Source: Candidatus Butyricimonas faecavium (lineage in GTDB: Bacteria; Bacteroidota; Bacteroidia; Bacteroidales; Marinifilaceae). Taken from it: a DNA stretch of 64,000 nt. How positions within the stretch are numbered: position 1 is the first letter of the stretch; each line of letters begins with the position of its first letter. Location of the stretch: NCBI GenBank assembly GCA_944321125.1, contig CALUKD010000002.1:267991-331990 (forward strand). The letters run 5' to 3'. The notes below the pieces were generated by a model, which saw only the letters and a program-made list of their open reading frames with translations, made no database searches and was not told the DNA's origin. The translations under genes and the position numbers were made by a program. Positions 42,397 to 50,449 of the stretch are shown piece by piece.

Positions 42397-42819
42397 ATGA
42401 CTAAAAATATTAATTATATCTTTTTATTTGCACGTGTTGCTATTGCTTTGGGATTCTTGTCTGCCGTGGCGGATCGTTTTGGAATATGGACTCTGTTGCT
42501 GGGAAGTGAAAATGTCGTTTGGGGTAATATGGAAAGTTTTACCGCTTATACCGGAGTGCTATTGCCTTGGGTACCTAAGTCTTTCTTGCCATTATTTGCA
42601 TGGACGGCTACGATTGCGGAAATTGTTCTTGGTGTGTTGTTACTAATTGGTTTCCAAAAACGTTTGGTAGCCCTTGTTAGCGGTATCTTATTGTTAACCT
42701 TTGCTTTGGCTATGGTAACTGCACTGAATGTAAAAGCACCATTTGATTACAGTGTTTTTGCTGCGGCTGCTTGTGCATTTTTACTTTATAAAGAAAACGA
42801 CTCTAAAGTAGGTAAATAA
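42397..42819 (+). CDS. DoxX/MauE-like small membrane protein
   Basis: 140 residues from the ATG at 42397, with four membrane helices (about 5-25, 55-75, 80-100, 105-125) and the family signature RVAIALGFLSAVADRFGIW followed by AEIVLGVLLLIGFQKRLVALVSG. DoxX-family proteins are small integral membrane proteins linked to oxidation or quinone chemistry in some bacteria, but most have no known reaction. A longer reading starting inside the tRNA terminator is rejected. It is a single gene. Confidence 0.75.
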   Translation: MTKNINYIFLFARVAIALGFLSAVADRFGIWTLLLGSENVVWGNMESFTAYTGVLLPWVPKSFLPLFAWTATIAEIVLGVLLLIGFQKRLVALVSGILLLTFALAMVTALNVKAPFDYSVFAAAACAFLLYKENDSKVGK

Positions 42820-43149
42820 ATTGGGTATTTGTATCCTTGGGTATTTATCCAATGGATAAAGGCGTGAAACGTTGTCTGTAGGGGGAAGGAGTTGTTTGCA
42901 AACGGATGTTTAGCAGAGGACTATGGTTGGAGAATCATTTAATAGGGGGGGGCGAAGAGGTTATCTCCATTGTAGAAGGAGAGGTACATTTCGAAACACG
43001 GGAGAAAATGTTGCCAATTTATTAAATTTGTGATAATAATGAATATGTTTTTTTATTTGTTGATTAATAGCGAGATATATTGTGATGATATTAAAAAATA
43101 ATCAATAAAAAGCTTTTTTTATCTATCAATAGGCGAATGTTATTTATTG
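42820..43149. other. Intergenic region with a possible gene remnant
   Basis: One short reading frame at 42906-43025 is described separately. A run of eight G (42945-42952) lies inside it. No promoter or terminator is clear in the rest, which is AT-rich. Confidence 0.4.
42906..43025 (+). CDS. 39-residue ORF, possible gene remnant
   Basis: ATG at 42906 to TAA at 43023-43025 encodes MFSRGLWLENHLIGGGEEVI followed by SIVEGEVHFETREKMLPIY. The frame crosses a G8 tract, prone to slippage. The chain has the look of part of a beta-barrel sensory domain but is too short to assign. It may be a decayed gene or not expressed. Confidence 0.25.
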   Translation: MFSRGLWLENHLIGGGEEVISIVEGEVHFETREKMLPIY

Positions 43150-43190
43150 GGTTTTGGTAAAAGTCACTTTTCAAAACCTGGTGTTTTTTT
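43150..43190 (+). terminator. Hairpin with T-run upstream of the kdp regulator
   Basis: GGTTTTG-gt-AAAAGT-C-ACTTTT-CAAAACC (43150-43178) forms a 13-bp stem with a 2-base bulge and is followed by TGGTGTTTTTTT. It probably terminates upstream transcription, or attenuates the regulator gene if transcription starts further upstream. Confidence 0.55.
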
Positions 43191-43234
43191 AATGTGATAA
43201 AATAATTGTACCTTCGTACACTTATTGGCGTTTT

Positions 43235-44587
43235 ATGAATAAAGTTCTGATTATAGACGATGAGAATCAATTAAGGGGATTATTATCCCGGATCATAGGG
43301 CTGGAGGGATATGAAGTCTTCCAGGCGGATTCCTGCAAGAGTGGGTTAAAACAACTGGCTTTGTATGACCCGGACGTAGTGTTGTGTGATGTGCGTTTGC
43401 CGGATGGAAATGGAGTGGAGTTAATTGCGGAGATTAAACGAGTGAAACCGTTGGTGGAAGTAATTATGCTGACAGCTCACGGGAATATTCCTGACGGGGT
43501 TCAAGCGATTAAGAATGGGGCGTTCGACTATCTCACGAAAGGGGATGATAATAACCGAATTATTCCGTTGATCAGTCGGGCTATGGATCAGGTGTCAAAA
43601 GCTAAGCAAGAGTGTCAGGTCGGAGAACCCATGGGACGGGAGTACTCGTTTGATACAATCTTGGGGAATTCAACGGCAATCCGGGAGGCTGTTGCACTGG
43701 CGAAGAAAGTTGCCGTGACAGATGTTCCTGTGCTGTTGACGGGGGAAACCGGAACAGGGAAAGAGGTGTTTGCTCAGGCAATTCATCGGAATAGTGATCG
43801 GGCTAAAAAATCTTTTGTGGCAGTGAATTGTGCGGTTTTCAGCAAGGAGTTGCTGGAGAGCGAGATGTTTGGCCATAAGGCAGGTTCCTTTACGGGTGCA
43901 TTGAAAGATAAAAAAGGATTGTTTGAAGAGGCAAATCATGGTACAATATTCTTGGATGAGATTGGGGAAATGGCATTTGATTTACAAGCAAAGTTGTTGC
44001 GAATTCTGGAATCAGGTGAATTTATTAAAATAGGGGACACTAAACCCACGAAGGTGGATGTGCGAGTAATCGCCGCTACTAATCGAGATTTGACAAAAGA
44101 AATTGGGAACGGGAACTTTCGGGAGGATTTATATTATCGGCTTTCCGTGTTCTGTATTCCGTTGCCACCGCTACGGGAGCGGGTAGAGGATATTGAAGTG
44201 TATGTGCGAGCTTTTGTGCAACATTTCGGGGCGAAGATGAAGAAGAAGGGGTTGGAGATTCATCCGGATTACATGGAATGCTTGAAGCGTTATGGTTGGC
44301 ATGGGAATGTCCGGGAATTGCGTAATGTCGTAGAACGGAGTATCGTGATTGCGGGAGAAGGGAAGTTGACAGTGGACGATCTGCCGCTTGAATTGCGAAA
44401 TTCAGCTTTGAACACGGAGGAAACAGGAGGACTTTCCGATTTCGACATGGCGAATATTGAGAAGAATCATATCCGGCGGGTTCTTCAACACACGGGGGGA
44501 AATAAGACAGAGGCTGCTCGGTTGATGCATATCGGATTAACTACTTTGTACCGTAAAATCGAAGAATACGGTTTGGGGGATAAATAA
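43235..44587 (+). CDS. Sigma-54-dependent-type response regulator next to kdp
   Basis: 450 residues. Receiver domain (about 1-120) with D8/D9, phospho-acceptor D52 and LTAHGN; AAA+ domain (about 140-370) with Walker A GETGTGKE (170-177), Walker B GTIFLDEIGE, and a C-terminal Fis-type helix-turn-helix (about 405-450, NKTEAARLMHIGLTTLYRKI). The sigma-54 contact loop reads GSFTGA instead of GAFTGA. It lies directly before the kdpFABC genes, so it likely controls K+ uptake. No sensor kinase is encoded next to it, in contrast with the classic KdpDE pair, where KdpE is a winged-helix regulator; this family is NtrC-like. Confidence 0.9.
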   Translation: MNKVLIIDDENQLRGLLSRIIGLEGYEVFQADSCKSGLKQLALYDPDVVLCDVRLPDGNGVELIAEIKRVKPLVEVIMLTAHGNIPDGVQAIKNGAFDYLTKGDDNNRIIPLISRAMDQVSKAKQECQVGEPMGREYSFDTILGNSTAIREAVALAKKVAVTDVPVLLTGETGTGKEVFAQAIHRNSDRAKKSFVAVNCAVFSKELLESEMFGHKAGSFTGALKDKKGLFEEANHGTIFLDEIGEMAFDLQAKLLRILESGEFIKIGDTKPTKVDVRVIAATNRDLTKEIGNGNFREDLYYRLSVFCIPLPPLRERVEDIEVYVRAFVQHFGAKMKKKGLEIHPDYMECLKRYGWHGNVRELRNVVERSIVIAGEGKLTVDDLPLELRNSALNTEETGGLSDFDMANIEKNHIRRVLQHTGGNKTEAARLMHIGLTTLYRKIEEYGLGDK

Positions 44588-44620
44588 CAAGTATAATTGT
44601 GTTTGTTTCCCATTTTGCTA

Positions 44621-44655
44621 TACCGAAATGAAAGAACAACCTTTTCATTTTGGTA
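44621..44655. repeat. Inverted repeat between the regulator and kdpF; candidate enhancer site
   Basis: TACCGAAATGAAA (44621-44633) pairs with TTTCATTTTGGTA (44643-44655), 13 bp with one G-T pair. There is no T-run after it. Its position about 90 bp before a sigma-54-like promoter makes it a candidate binding site for the regulator, or a terminator stem of the regulator gene. Confidence 0.4.
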
Positions 44656-44736
44656 GGGTATCTTGTCTTTCATTCTATTCTGTAAATGTATTTATATTGT
44701 TGTTTCATAGATTGTTACAATAAATGCCTTTTCGTA

Positions 44737-44750
44737 TGGCATACCATTGG
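44737..44750 (+). promoter_or_regulatory. Weak sigma-54-like promoter candidate for kdp
   Basis: TGGCATACCATTGG resembles TGGCAC-N5-TTGC but the downstream GC is replaced and the spacing is one base short. It lies 42 bases before the first small ORF of the kdp operon. Confidence 0.25.
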
Positions 44751-44791
44751 TATTAGGAGGGGCAAAGATTATTGAATTAATATATGAAATT

Positions 44792-44887
44792 ATGGAACAG
44801 GTATTATCATTTATTTTCTTGTGCCTGACAGGCGTTGTCTGTTACTGGTTTTTCTTTAAGTGTATTGATTGGTTTGAAAAGATTTAG
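44792..44887 (+). CDS. 31-residue membrane peptide before kdpF
   Basis: From ATG at 44792 it encodes MEQVLSFIFLCLTGVVCYWF and then FFKCIDWFEKI. It is one hydrophobic helix (about 5-24) with a short charged end, and lies 11 bp before kdpF with a consistent reading frame and no overlap. It could be an extra small subunit or accessory peptide of the Kdp complex. It is too short for similarity alone; position is the argument. Confidence 0.5.
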   Translation: MEQVLSFIFLCLTGVVCYWFFFKCIDWFEKI

Positions 44888-44898
44888 AGTAGAAAAAG

Positions 44899-44979
44899 AT
44901 GTTTACAGTATTATTTGTTATCGGTTTAGCGATGTTCGGGTATATGATGTATGTAATGGTTAGACCCGAAAAGTTTTAG
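44899..44979 (+). CDS. kdpF: KdpF, small subunit of the K+-transporting ATPase
   Basis: 26 residues (MFTVLFVIGLAMFGYMMYVM then VRPEKF) with one membrane helix and the typical C-terminal RPEKF. KdpF stabilises the KdpABC complex. It starts 11 bp after the preceding small ORF and lies 51 bp before kdpA. Confidence 0.85.
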   Translation: MFTVLFVIGLAMFGYMMYVMVRPEKF

Positions 44980-45030
44980 GATGAGAGTGTAAAAACAGAT
45001 AGCGTTTAGTTATCAAGAAAAGTAGAAAAG

Positions 45031-46728
45031 ATGAATACAGAAATTCTAGGAAGTGCGTTGCAGATTGTCCTGTTGGTTGTGTTGGCTTATCCACTAGGAC
45101 GTTACATTGCAAAAGTGTACAAGGGGGAGCGAGTATGGACTGATTTTATGGCTCCCGTGGAAAAGTGGATGTTTAAGTTAAGTGGTATTAACCCGGAAGA
45201 ATCAATGAACTGGAAGAAATTCTTGGTCGCATTGTTGACCATCAATGTTTTCTGGTTCTTTTGGGGGATGTTCCTGTTAGTATTTCAGGGATATTTGCCG
45301 TTGAATCCGGATGGGAATGTGGGACAGACTCCTGACCAAGCATTTAATACCTGTATCAGTTTCATGGTGAACTGTAACTTACAACACTATAGTGGAGAGT
45401 CGGGATTGACTTACTTCACCCAGTTGTTTGTAATCATGTTATTCCAATTTATTACCGCTGCTACCGGTATGGCTGCTCTTGCAGGTATTTTCCGGGCGAT
45501 GGCTGCCAAGACAACACAAGATTTCGGTAACTTCTGGGTATTACTTGTAAAAAGTTGTTCCCGTATTTTGTTACCGTTGTCATTAGTGGTTGGTTTTATC
45601 CTGATTATAGAGGGAACTCCGATGGGTTTTGACGGTAAGATGGAAGTGACAACATTGGAAGGGCAAACTCAAATGATTTCGCAAGGACCGACTGCAGCTA
45701 TTGTACCTATCAAGCAGTTAGGAACAAACGGTGGAGGATATTTCGGGGTGAATTCTTCTCATCCTTTGGAAAATCCGTCATTCTTGACGAATATGGTAGA
45801 GTGTTGGTCTATATTGATTATCCCGATGGCGATGGTATTTGCATTGGGTTTCTATTTAAAGCGTAAAAAATTAGCCTATTCTATTTTTGGAGTGATGTTA
45901 TTTGCCTTCTTGGTCGGAGTCGTTTGTGCCCACTACTTTGAGATGGGGGGAAGCAAACAAATCGATGAGATGGGTATCGCTCAAGACTTAGGTAGTATGG
46001 AAGGTAAGGAAATCCGAATAGGAGCAGCTGGTACTGCCTTATGGAGCCAGGTAACTACGGTCACCTCGAATGGGTCAGTGAATGGTATGCATGATAGTTT
46101 GACTCCGATCACAGGGATGTTCTCCATGTTGAACATGATGATTAACTGTTGGTTCGGTGGTGTTGGTGTGGGCTTCATGAACTACTACGTGTTTATCATT
46201 ATCGCCGTCTTTATTAGTGGATTGATGGTCGGACGTACTCCAGAGTTTCTAGGAAAGAAAGTGGAGGCAAGGGAGATGAAGATTGCTATGATCGTTGCTT
46301 TAGCCCATCCGTTCTTTATTTTAGTGTTTACTGCAATTTCCAGTTTCTTGGCAGCTCATAATCCTGAATTAGCGGATGCATGGTTGAATAATCCTTCATT
46401 CCATGGTTTGAGCGAGATGTTGTACGAATACACTTCTTCAGCTGCTAATAACGGTTCTGGCTTCGAAGGATTGAGTGATAATACTTATTTCTGGAATTAC
46501 ACCTGCGGTATTGTTTTGATTATGGGACGTTATCTTCCGATCGTTGGTCAGGTGGCGATTGCCGGATTGTTGGCAAATAAGAAATTTATTCCGGAAAGTG
46601 CGGGTACTTTGAAGACAGATACGGCAACTTTTGCAGTGATGACATTCTTGGTCATCTTTATTGTGGCTGCTTTGTCTTTCTTCCCGGCTTTGACGTTAGG
46701 ACCTATTGCTGATTATTTATCATTTTAG
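45031..46728 (+). CDS. kdpA: Potassium-transporting ATPase subunit A
   Basis: 565 residues, about ten membrane helices, usual length 557-570. KdpA is the K+-selective channel-like subunit, with four pore loops. Conserved stretches include FNTCISFMVNCNLQHYSGE (first filter region), LGTNGGGYFGVNSSHPLENP (second), and NNGSGFEGLSDNTYFWNYTCG near residue 470. It takes K+ from the periplasm and passes it to KdpB. It lies 20 bp before kdpB, clearly one operon. Confidence 0.96.
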   Translation: MNTEILGSALQIVLLVVLAYPLGRYIAKVYKGERVWTDFMAPVEKWMFKLSGINPEESMNWKKFLVALLTINVFWFFWGMFLLVFQGYLPLNPDGNVGQTPDQAFNTCISFMVNCNLQHYSGESGLTYFTQLFVIMLFQFITAATGMAALAGIFRAMAAKTTQDFGNFWVLLVKSCSRILLPLSLVVGFILIIEGTPMGFDGKMEVTTLEGQTQMISQGPTAAIVPIKQLGTNGGGYFGVNSSHPLENPSFLTNMVECWSILIIPMAMVFALGFYLKRKKLAYSIFGVMLFAFLVGVVCAHYFEMGGSKQIDEMGIAQDLGSMEGKEIRIGAAGTALWSQVTTVTSNGSVNGMHDSLTPITGMFSMLNMMINCWFGGVGVGFMNYYVFIIIAVFISGLMVGRTPEFLGKKVEAREMKIAMIVALAHPFFILVFTAISSFLAAHNPELADAWLNNPSFHGLSEMLYEYTSSAANNGSGFEGLSDNTYFWNYTCGIVLIMGRYLPIVGQVAIAGLLANKKFIPESAGTLKTDTATFAVMTFLVIFIVAALSFFPALTLGPIADYLSF

Positions 46729-46748
46729 ATATTGAATTTTAATAGTAT

Positions 46749-48794
46749 ATGAATATGAAACCAGATAAATCAACTTCACTTTTTCCGAGAGAATTGGTAC
46801 TGGAGAGTTTGAAGCAATCATTCGTGAAGTTAGATCCGCGAATTATGGTGAAAAATCCAGTGATGTTCACTGTGGAAATATGTACGGTATTAATGATTGT
46901 AGCTACATTGTATTTTATTTTTGCCGGGATTACGGATCAGGGATCTTTCGGTTATAATGTGGCGATTTCCATCATATTATTTATTACCTTATTGTTTGCC
47001 AATTTTGCAGAAGCTATTGCAGAAGCTAGAGGGAAAGCTCAGGCAGATAGTTTAAGAAAGACAAGAGAAGAAACTCCTGCAAAATTAATCGTGAATGATA
47101 AAATTCAGGTGGTTAGTAGTTCTAAACTGAAAAAAGGAGATATTTTTGAATGTGAGGCTGGTGATGTTATTCCTTCTGATGGAGAAATTATCGAGGGTTT
47201 GGCTTCTATTGACGAGAGTGCCATCACAGGTGAAAGTGCGCCGGTAATTCGTGAAGCAGGTGGTGACAAGAGTTCCGTAACTGGGGGTACGAAAGTACTT
47301 TCTGACAAAATCCGGGTATTGGTAACCACGCAGCCGGGAGAGAGCTTTTTGGATAAAATGATCGCTTTGGTTGAGGGTGCTTCTCGCCAAAAAACACCAA
47401 ATGAAATTGCATTAACAATATTGTTGGCCGGGTTTACGTTAGTTTTCGTAATCGTATGTATGACCCTAAAACCGTTTGGTGATTACGTGGGAACCAACAT
47501 TACGGTGGCAGCTTTTATATCTTTGTTCGTTTGCTTGATTCCGACAACAATCGGAGGATTACTTTCTGCTATCGGTATTGCCGGAATGGACCGTGCGTTG
47601 CGTGCCAACGTGATTACCAAATCGGGTAAAGCTGTGGAAACTGCGGGGGATATTGATACTTTATTGTTGGACAAGACTGGTACAATCACGATAGGTAACC
47701 GAAAGGCTACTCGTTTTTATCCGGCTAGAGGAGTGGATGAAAAACATTTCGTGACGGCTTGTATGCTATCCTCTCTTTCTGATGAAACGCCGGAAGGTAA
47801 ATCTATCGTGGAATTAGGACGTGAAAGTAATATCCGGATGAGAGATATTGATACTGCTGTGACCAAAATGATTAAGTTTACCGCAGAGACTCGTTGTTCC
47901 GGAGTTGATTTGGCCGATGGAACCCGGATTCGTAAAGGAGCATTCGATTCGATCCGTGCAATTGCAGAAAAAGCCGGAAATGAAATGCCATTGGAAACAG
48001 AACAAATGATTCATACCATATCTAGTAATGGAGGAACGCCGTTAGTGGTTTGCGAAAATGAAAAGATTTTAGGAGTAATAGAGTTACAGGATATTATCAA
48101 ACAAGGTATCCGGGAACGTTTCGAACGATTGCGTAAAATGGGAGTAAAGACTGTTATGGTAACAGGTGATAATCCTTTGACAGCAAAATATATTGCAGAA
48201 AAAGCTGGTGTGGATGACTTTATAGCTGAGGCTAAGCCTGAGGATAAAATGGAGTATATCCGGAAAGAACAGCAAGAAGGAAAATTAGTTGCCATGATGG
48301 GGGATGGTACGAATGATGCCCCGGCTTTGGCTCAGGCTGATGTGGGGGTTGCCATGAACAGTGGAACACAAGCAGCAAAGGAAGCGGGAAATATGGTTGA
48401 TTTGGACAACGACCCGACTAAACTAATCGAGATTGTAGAAATCGGTAAACAATTATTGATGACACGGGGAACGTTGACAACATTTAGTATTGCTAATGAC
48501 GTTGCCAAGTATTTCGCTATCGTTCCTGCTTTGTTCATGGCAACAATCCCATCTCTCGGTGTATTGAATATTATGGGATTACATAGTCCTGAAAGTGCTA
48601 TTCTTTCAGCAGTAATCTTCAATGCCATAATTATTCCGTTATTAATCCCGTTAGCATTGAAAGGTGTGGCTTACAAGCCGCTTGGAGCATCAGCTTTGTT
48701 ACGTCGGAATATGTTGATATATGGATTGGGTGGTATTATTGCCCCGTTCATCGGAATCAAGTTGATCGATTTATTGATCGGTTGGTTGTTATAA
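46749..48794 (+). CDS. kdpB: Potassium-transporting ATPase ATP-binding subunit B
   Basis: 681 residues, P-type ATPase of class IA. The actuator motif TGES (160-163; S163 corresponds to the inhibitory serine of E. coli), the phosphorylated D308 in LLDKTGTIT, the nucleotide-binding KGAFDS region and the hinge [10 protein letters not shown] and [12 protein letters not shown] are all intact. It couples ATP hydrolysis to K+ movement. ATG at 46749 or 46755 are equally possible starts. 20 bp after kdpA and 28 bp before kdpC. Confidence 0.96.
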   Translation: MNMKPDKSTSLFPRELVLESLKQSFVKLDPRIMVKNPVMFTVEICTVLMIVATLYFIFAGITDQGSFGYNVAISIILFITLLFANFAEAIAEARGKAQADSLRKTREETPAKLIVNDKIQVVSSSKLKKGDIFECEAGDVIPSDGEIIEGLASIDESAITGESAPVIREAGGDKSSVTGGTKVLSDKIRVLVTTQPGESFLDKMIALVEGASRQKTPNEIALTILLAGFTLVFVIVCMTLKPFGDYVGTNITVAAFISLFVCLIPTTIGGLLSAIGIAGMDRALRANVITKSGKAVETAGDIDTLLLDKTGTITIGNRKATRFYPARGVDEKHFVTACMLSSLSDETPEGKSIVELGRESNIRMRDIDTAVTKMIKFTAETRCSGVDLADGTRIRKGAFDSIRAIAEKAGNEMPLETEQMIHTISSNGGTPLVVCENEKILGVIELQDIIKQGIRERFERLRKMGVKTVMVTGDNPLTAKYIAEKAGVDDFIAEAKPEDKMEYIRKEQQEGKLVAMMGDGTNDAPALAQADVGVAMNSGTQAAKEAGNMVDLDNDPTKLIEIVEIGKQLLMTRGTLTTFSIANDVAKYFAIVPALFMATIPSLGVLNIMGLHSPESAILSAVIFNAIIIPLLIPLALKGVAYKPLGASALLRRNMLIYGLGGIIAPFIGIKLIDLLIGWLL

Positions 48795-48822
48795 AATAGG
48801 AACTTATAAAAATAAATTAATC

Positions 48823-49401
48823 ATGAAATCGAATTTATTGAAATCATTAAGATTGACTCTTGTATTCTGTGTCTTTTTTAGTGTCTTCTACATATTTATT
48901 CTTTGGTTGTTTGCTAAAGTAGCCGGTCCGAATGGAGGAAACGCCGAGGTTGCTGTCCTTAATAACGGGAAAGTTGTTGGAGGAGCTAATGTTGGTCAGA
49001 ATTTCACGAAAGACATTTACTTCTGGGGACGTCCTTCCTGTGCCGGAGATGGTTATGATGCATCTAGTTCTTCCGGTAGTAACAAAGCAACTACCAACCA
49101 AGAATACTTAAAAGAAGTAGAGAGCCGTATTGATACTTTTTTAGTAAAACATCCCTATTTGAAACGGGAAGAAGTACCTGCTGATATCGTAACGGCCAGT
49201 GGTAGCGGCTTGGACCCGGATATTTCAGTGGCTTCCGCTTATGCACAAGTAAAACGGGTTGCTGCAGCGAGGGGAATGTCAGAAGAACAAGTGAAAAATA
49301 TTGTAGAGGAGGTAAAACAAGATCCGCTTTTAGGGTTATTTGGTCCTTCTAAAGTGAATGTTTTGAAACTAAATATGGCGTTGGACGAAAAAGCCAATTA
49401 G
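48823..49401 (+). CDS. kdpC: Potassium-transporting ATPase subunit C
   Basis: 192 residues with one N-terminal membrane helix (about 12-30) and a periplasmic domain. Family motifs: VGGANVGQNFTKDIYFWGRPS (about 50-70), SGSGLDPDISVASAYAQVKRVAAARG (about 125-150) and LNMALDE near the end. KdpC is the accessory subunit that assists K+ binding and assembly. A strong terminator follows, separating it from the porin-like gene. Confidence 0.95.
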   Translation: MKSNLLKSLRLTLVFCVFFSVFYIFILWLFAKVAGPNGGNAEVAVLNNGKVVGGANVGQNFTKDIYFWGRPSCAGDGYDASSSSGSNKATTNQEYLKEVESRIDTFLVKHPYLKREEVPADIVTASGSGLDPDISVASAYAQVKRVAAARGMSEEQVKNIVEEVKQDPLLGLFGPSKVNVLKLNMALDEKAN

Positions 49402-49429
49402 TTTTATTAGTTAGGTGTTTATTTTTGCT

Positions 49430-49457
49430 CGGGGAATACGTCCATTCCCCGATTTTT
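49430..49457 (+). terminator. Terminator of the kdp operon
   Basis: CGGGGAAT (49430-49437) pairs with ATTCCCCG (49444-49451) and is followed by ATTTTTAAA. Confidence 0.8.
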
Positions 49458-49524
49458 AAAGAATCAATGTTACGATCGACAGATCGTGTGGGGATTTATT
49501 TCCCTTATTAAAATTAGTTTGATT

Positions 49525-50340
49525 ATGCAATTCGTAAAAAAAACAATGGTGATGACAGGGGCTATGCTCCTTGCTTTTGGTGTTTGTGCTCAAAACAATG
49601 CTCCCGTGGTAAAAGAAAGCGGGAAAGAAATTGCGGTAGAAGAGAATGAAACTTCTTCCGTATCAACAAAAGAAAGTAAAGTGGATTTCAAAGTTAGTGC
49701 AGATGTTGTTAGTTCTTACATATGGCGTGGTGCCTATAATGCAGGGGCTAGCATTCAACCGACATTGGGAATGAGTGTGGGGAACTTTTCTCTAACTGTT
49801 TGGGGATCTAAAGAGATTAGTGATTTACATAAAGAAATAGATATTACAGCAGCTTATAGTTTTGGATGTGTTTCCGTGTTTGTTGCCGATTACTGGTGGG
49901 AAGGTGATAAATTCTGGGAAAAAGAGGATAATACTTCTGCTAAATATTTTAATTTGGATAATCATGATACGAAACATCGTCTGGAAGCAGGAATCTCTTG
50001 GACTGTGTCAGAGAAATTCCCCTTGTCTGTAGCATGGAACACGATGTTCTGGGGTGCTGATAAAAACGCTGAAGACGGAAAGCAGAATTACTCTTCTTAC
50101 GTGGAATTGAACTATCCGTTCACTGTTCGTCAGATTAGTTTGAACGCTACACTAGGACTTACTCCTTACGAAAGTCGTAATATGTATGGAACCGGAGGTT
50201 TTGACGTGTGCAACATTGCATTATCAGCCTCAAAAGAGGTACAAATCTCGAAAAAATTCTCCTTACCTATTTTTAGCCGCATAATATTTAATCCTGCTGC
50301 ACAGGATGCACACGTTGTTTTTGGATTCACACTTCGCTAA
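49525..50340 (+). CDS. Putative outer-membrane beta-barrel protein after kdpC
   Basis: 271 residues from the ATG at 49525 with a signal peptide (MQFVKKTMVMTGAMLLAFGV, ending CAQ). The body is rich in alternating beta strands (VSSYIWRGAYNAGASIQP, SLTVWGSKEISD, YSFGCVSVFVADYWWEG) and ends in FGFTLR, as for porin-like proteins. It lies 123 bp after kdpC and behind a terminator. It resembles uncharacterised TorF-like porins. A role in K+ entry across the outer membrane is only an inference from position. Confidence 0.7.
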   Translation: MQFVKKTMVMTGAMLLAFGVCAQNNAPVVKESGKEIAVEENETSSVSTKESKVDFKVSADVVSSYIWRGAYNAGASIQPTLGMSVGNFSLTVWGSKEISDLHKEIDITAAYSFGCVSVFVADYWWEGDKFWEKEDNTSAKYFNLDNHDTKHRLEAGISWTVSEKFPLSVAWNTMFWGADKNAEDGKQNYSSYVELNYPFTVRQISLNATLGLTPYESRNMYGTGGFDVCNIALSASKEVQISKKFSLPIFSRIIFNPAAQDAHVVFGFTLR

Positions 50341-50378
50341 TTTAGATATGTAGGTTCCGTACGATTTCCTTTCGTACA

Positions 50379-50412
50379 AAGGGGAGTTGCCTGAAGGCAC
50401 TCCCCTTGCTTA
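50379..50412 (+). terminator. Terminator between the porin-like gene and the efflux operon
   Basis: AAGGGGAG (50379-50386) pairs with CTCCCCTT (50400-50407), with an inner TGCC/GGCA stem, followed by a GCTTATTTT tail. It may serve both convergent genes. A smaller hairpin GTACGA/TCGTAC lies just upstream. Confidence 0.7.
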
Positions 50413-50449
50413 TTTTAGATTATTCAATTAAAAAATACTCTCTGGTTAA

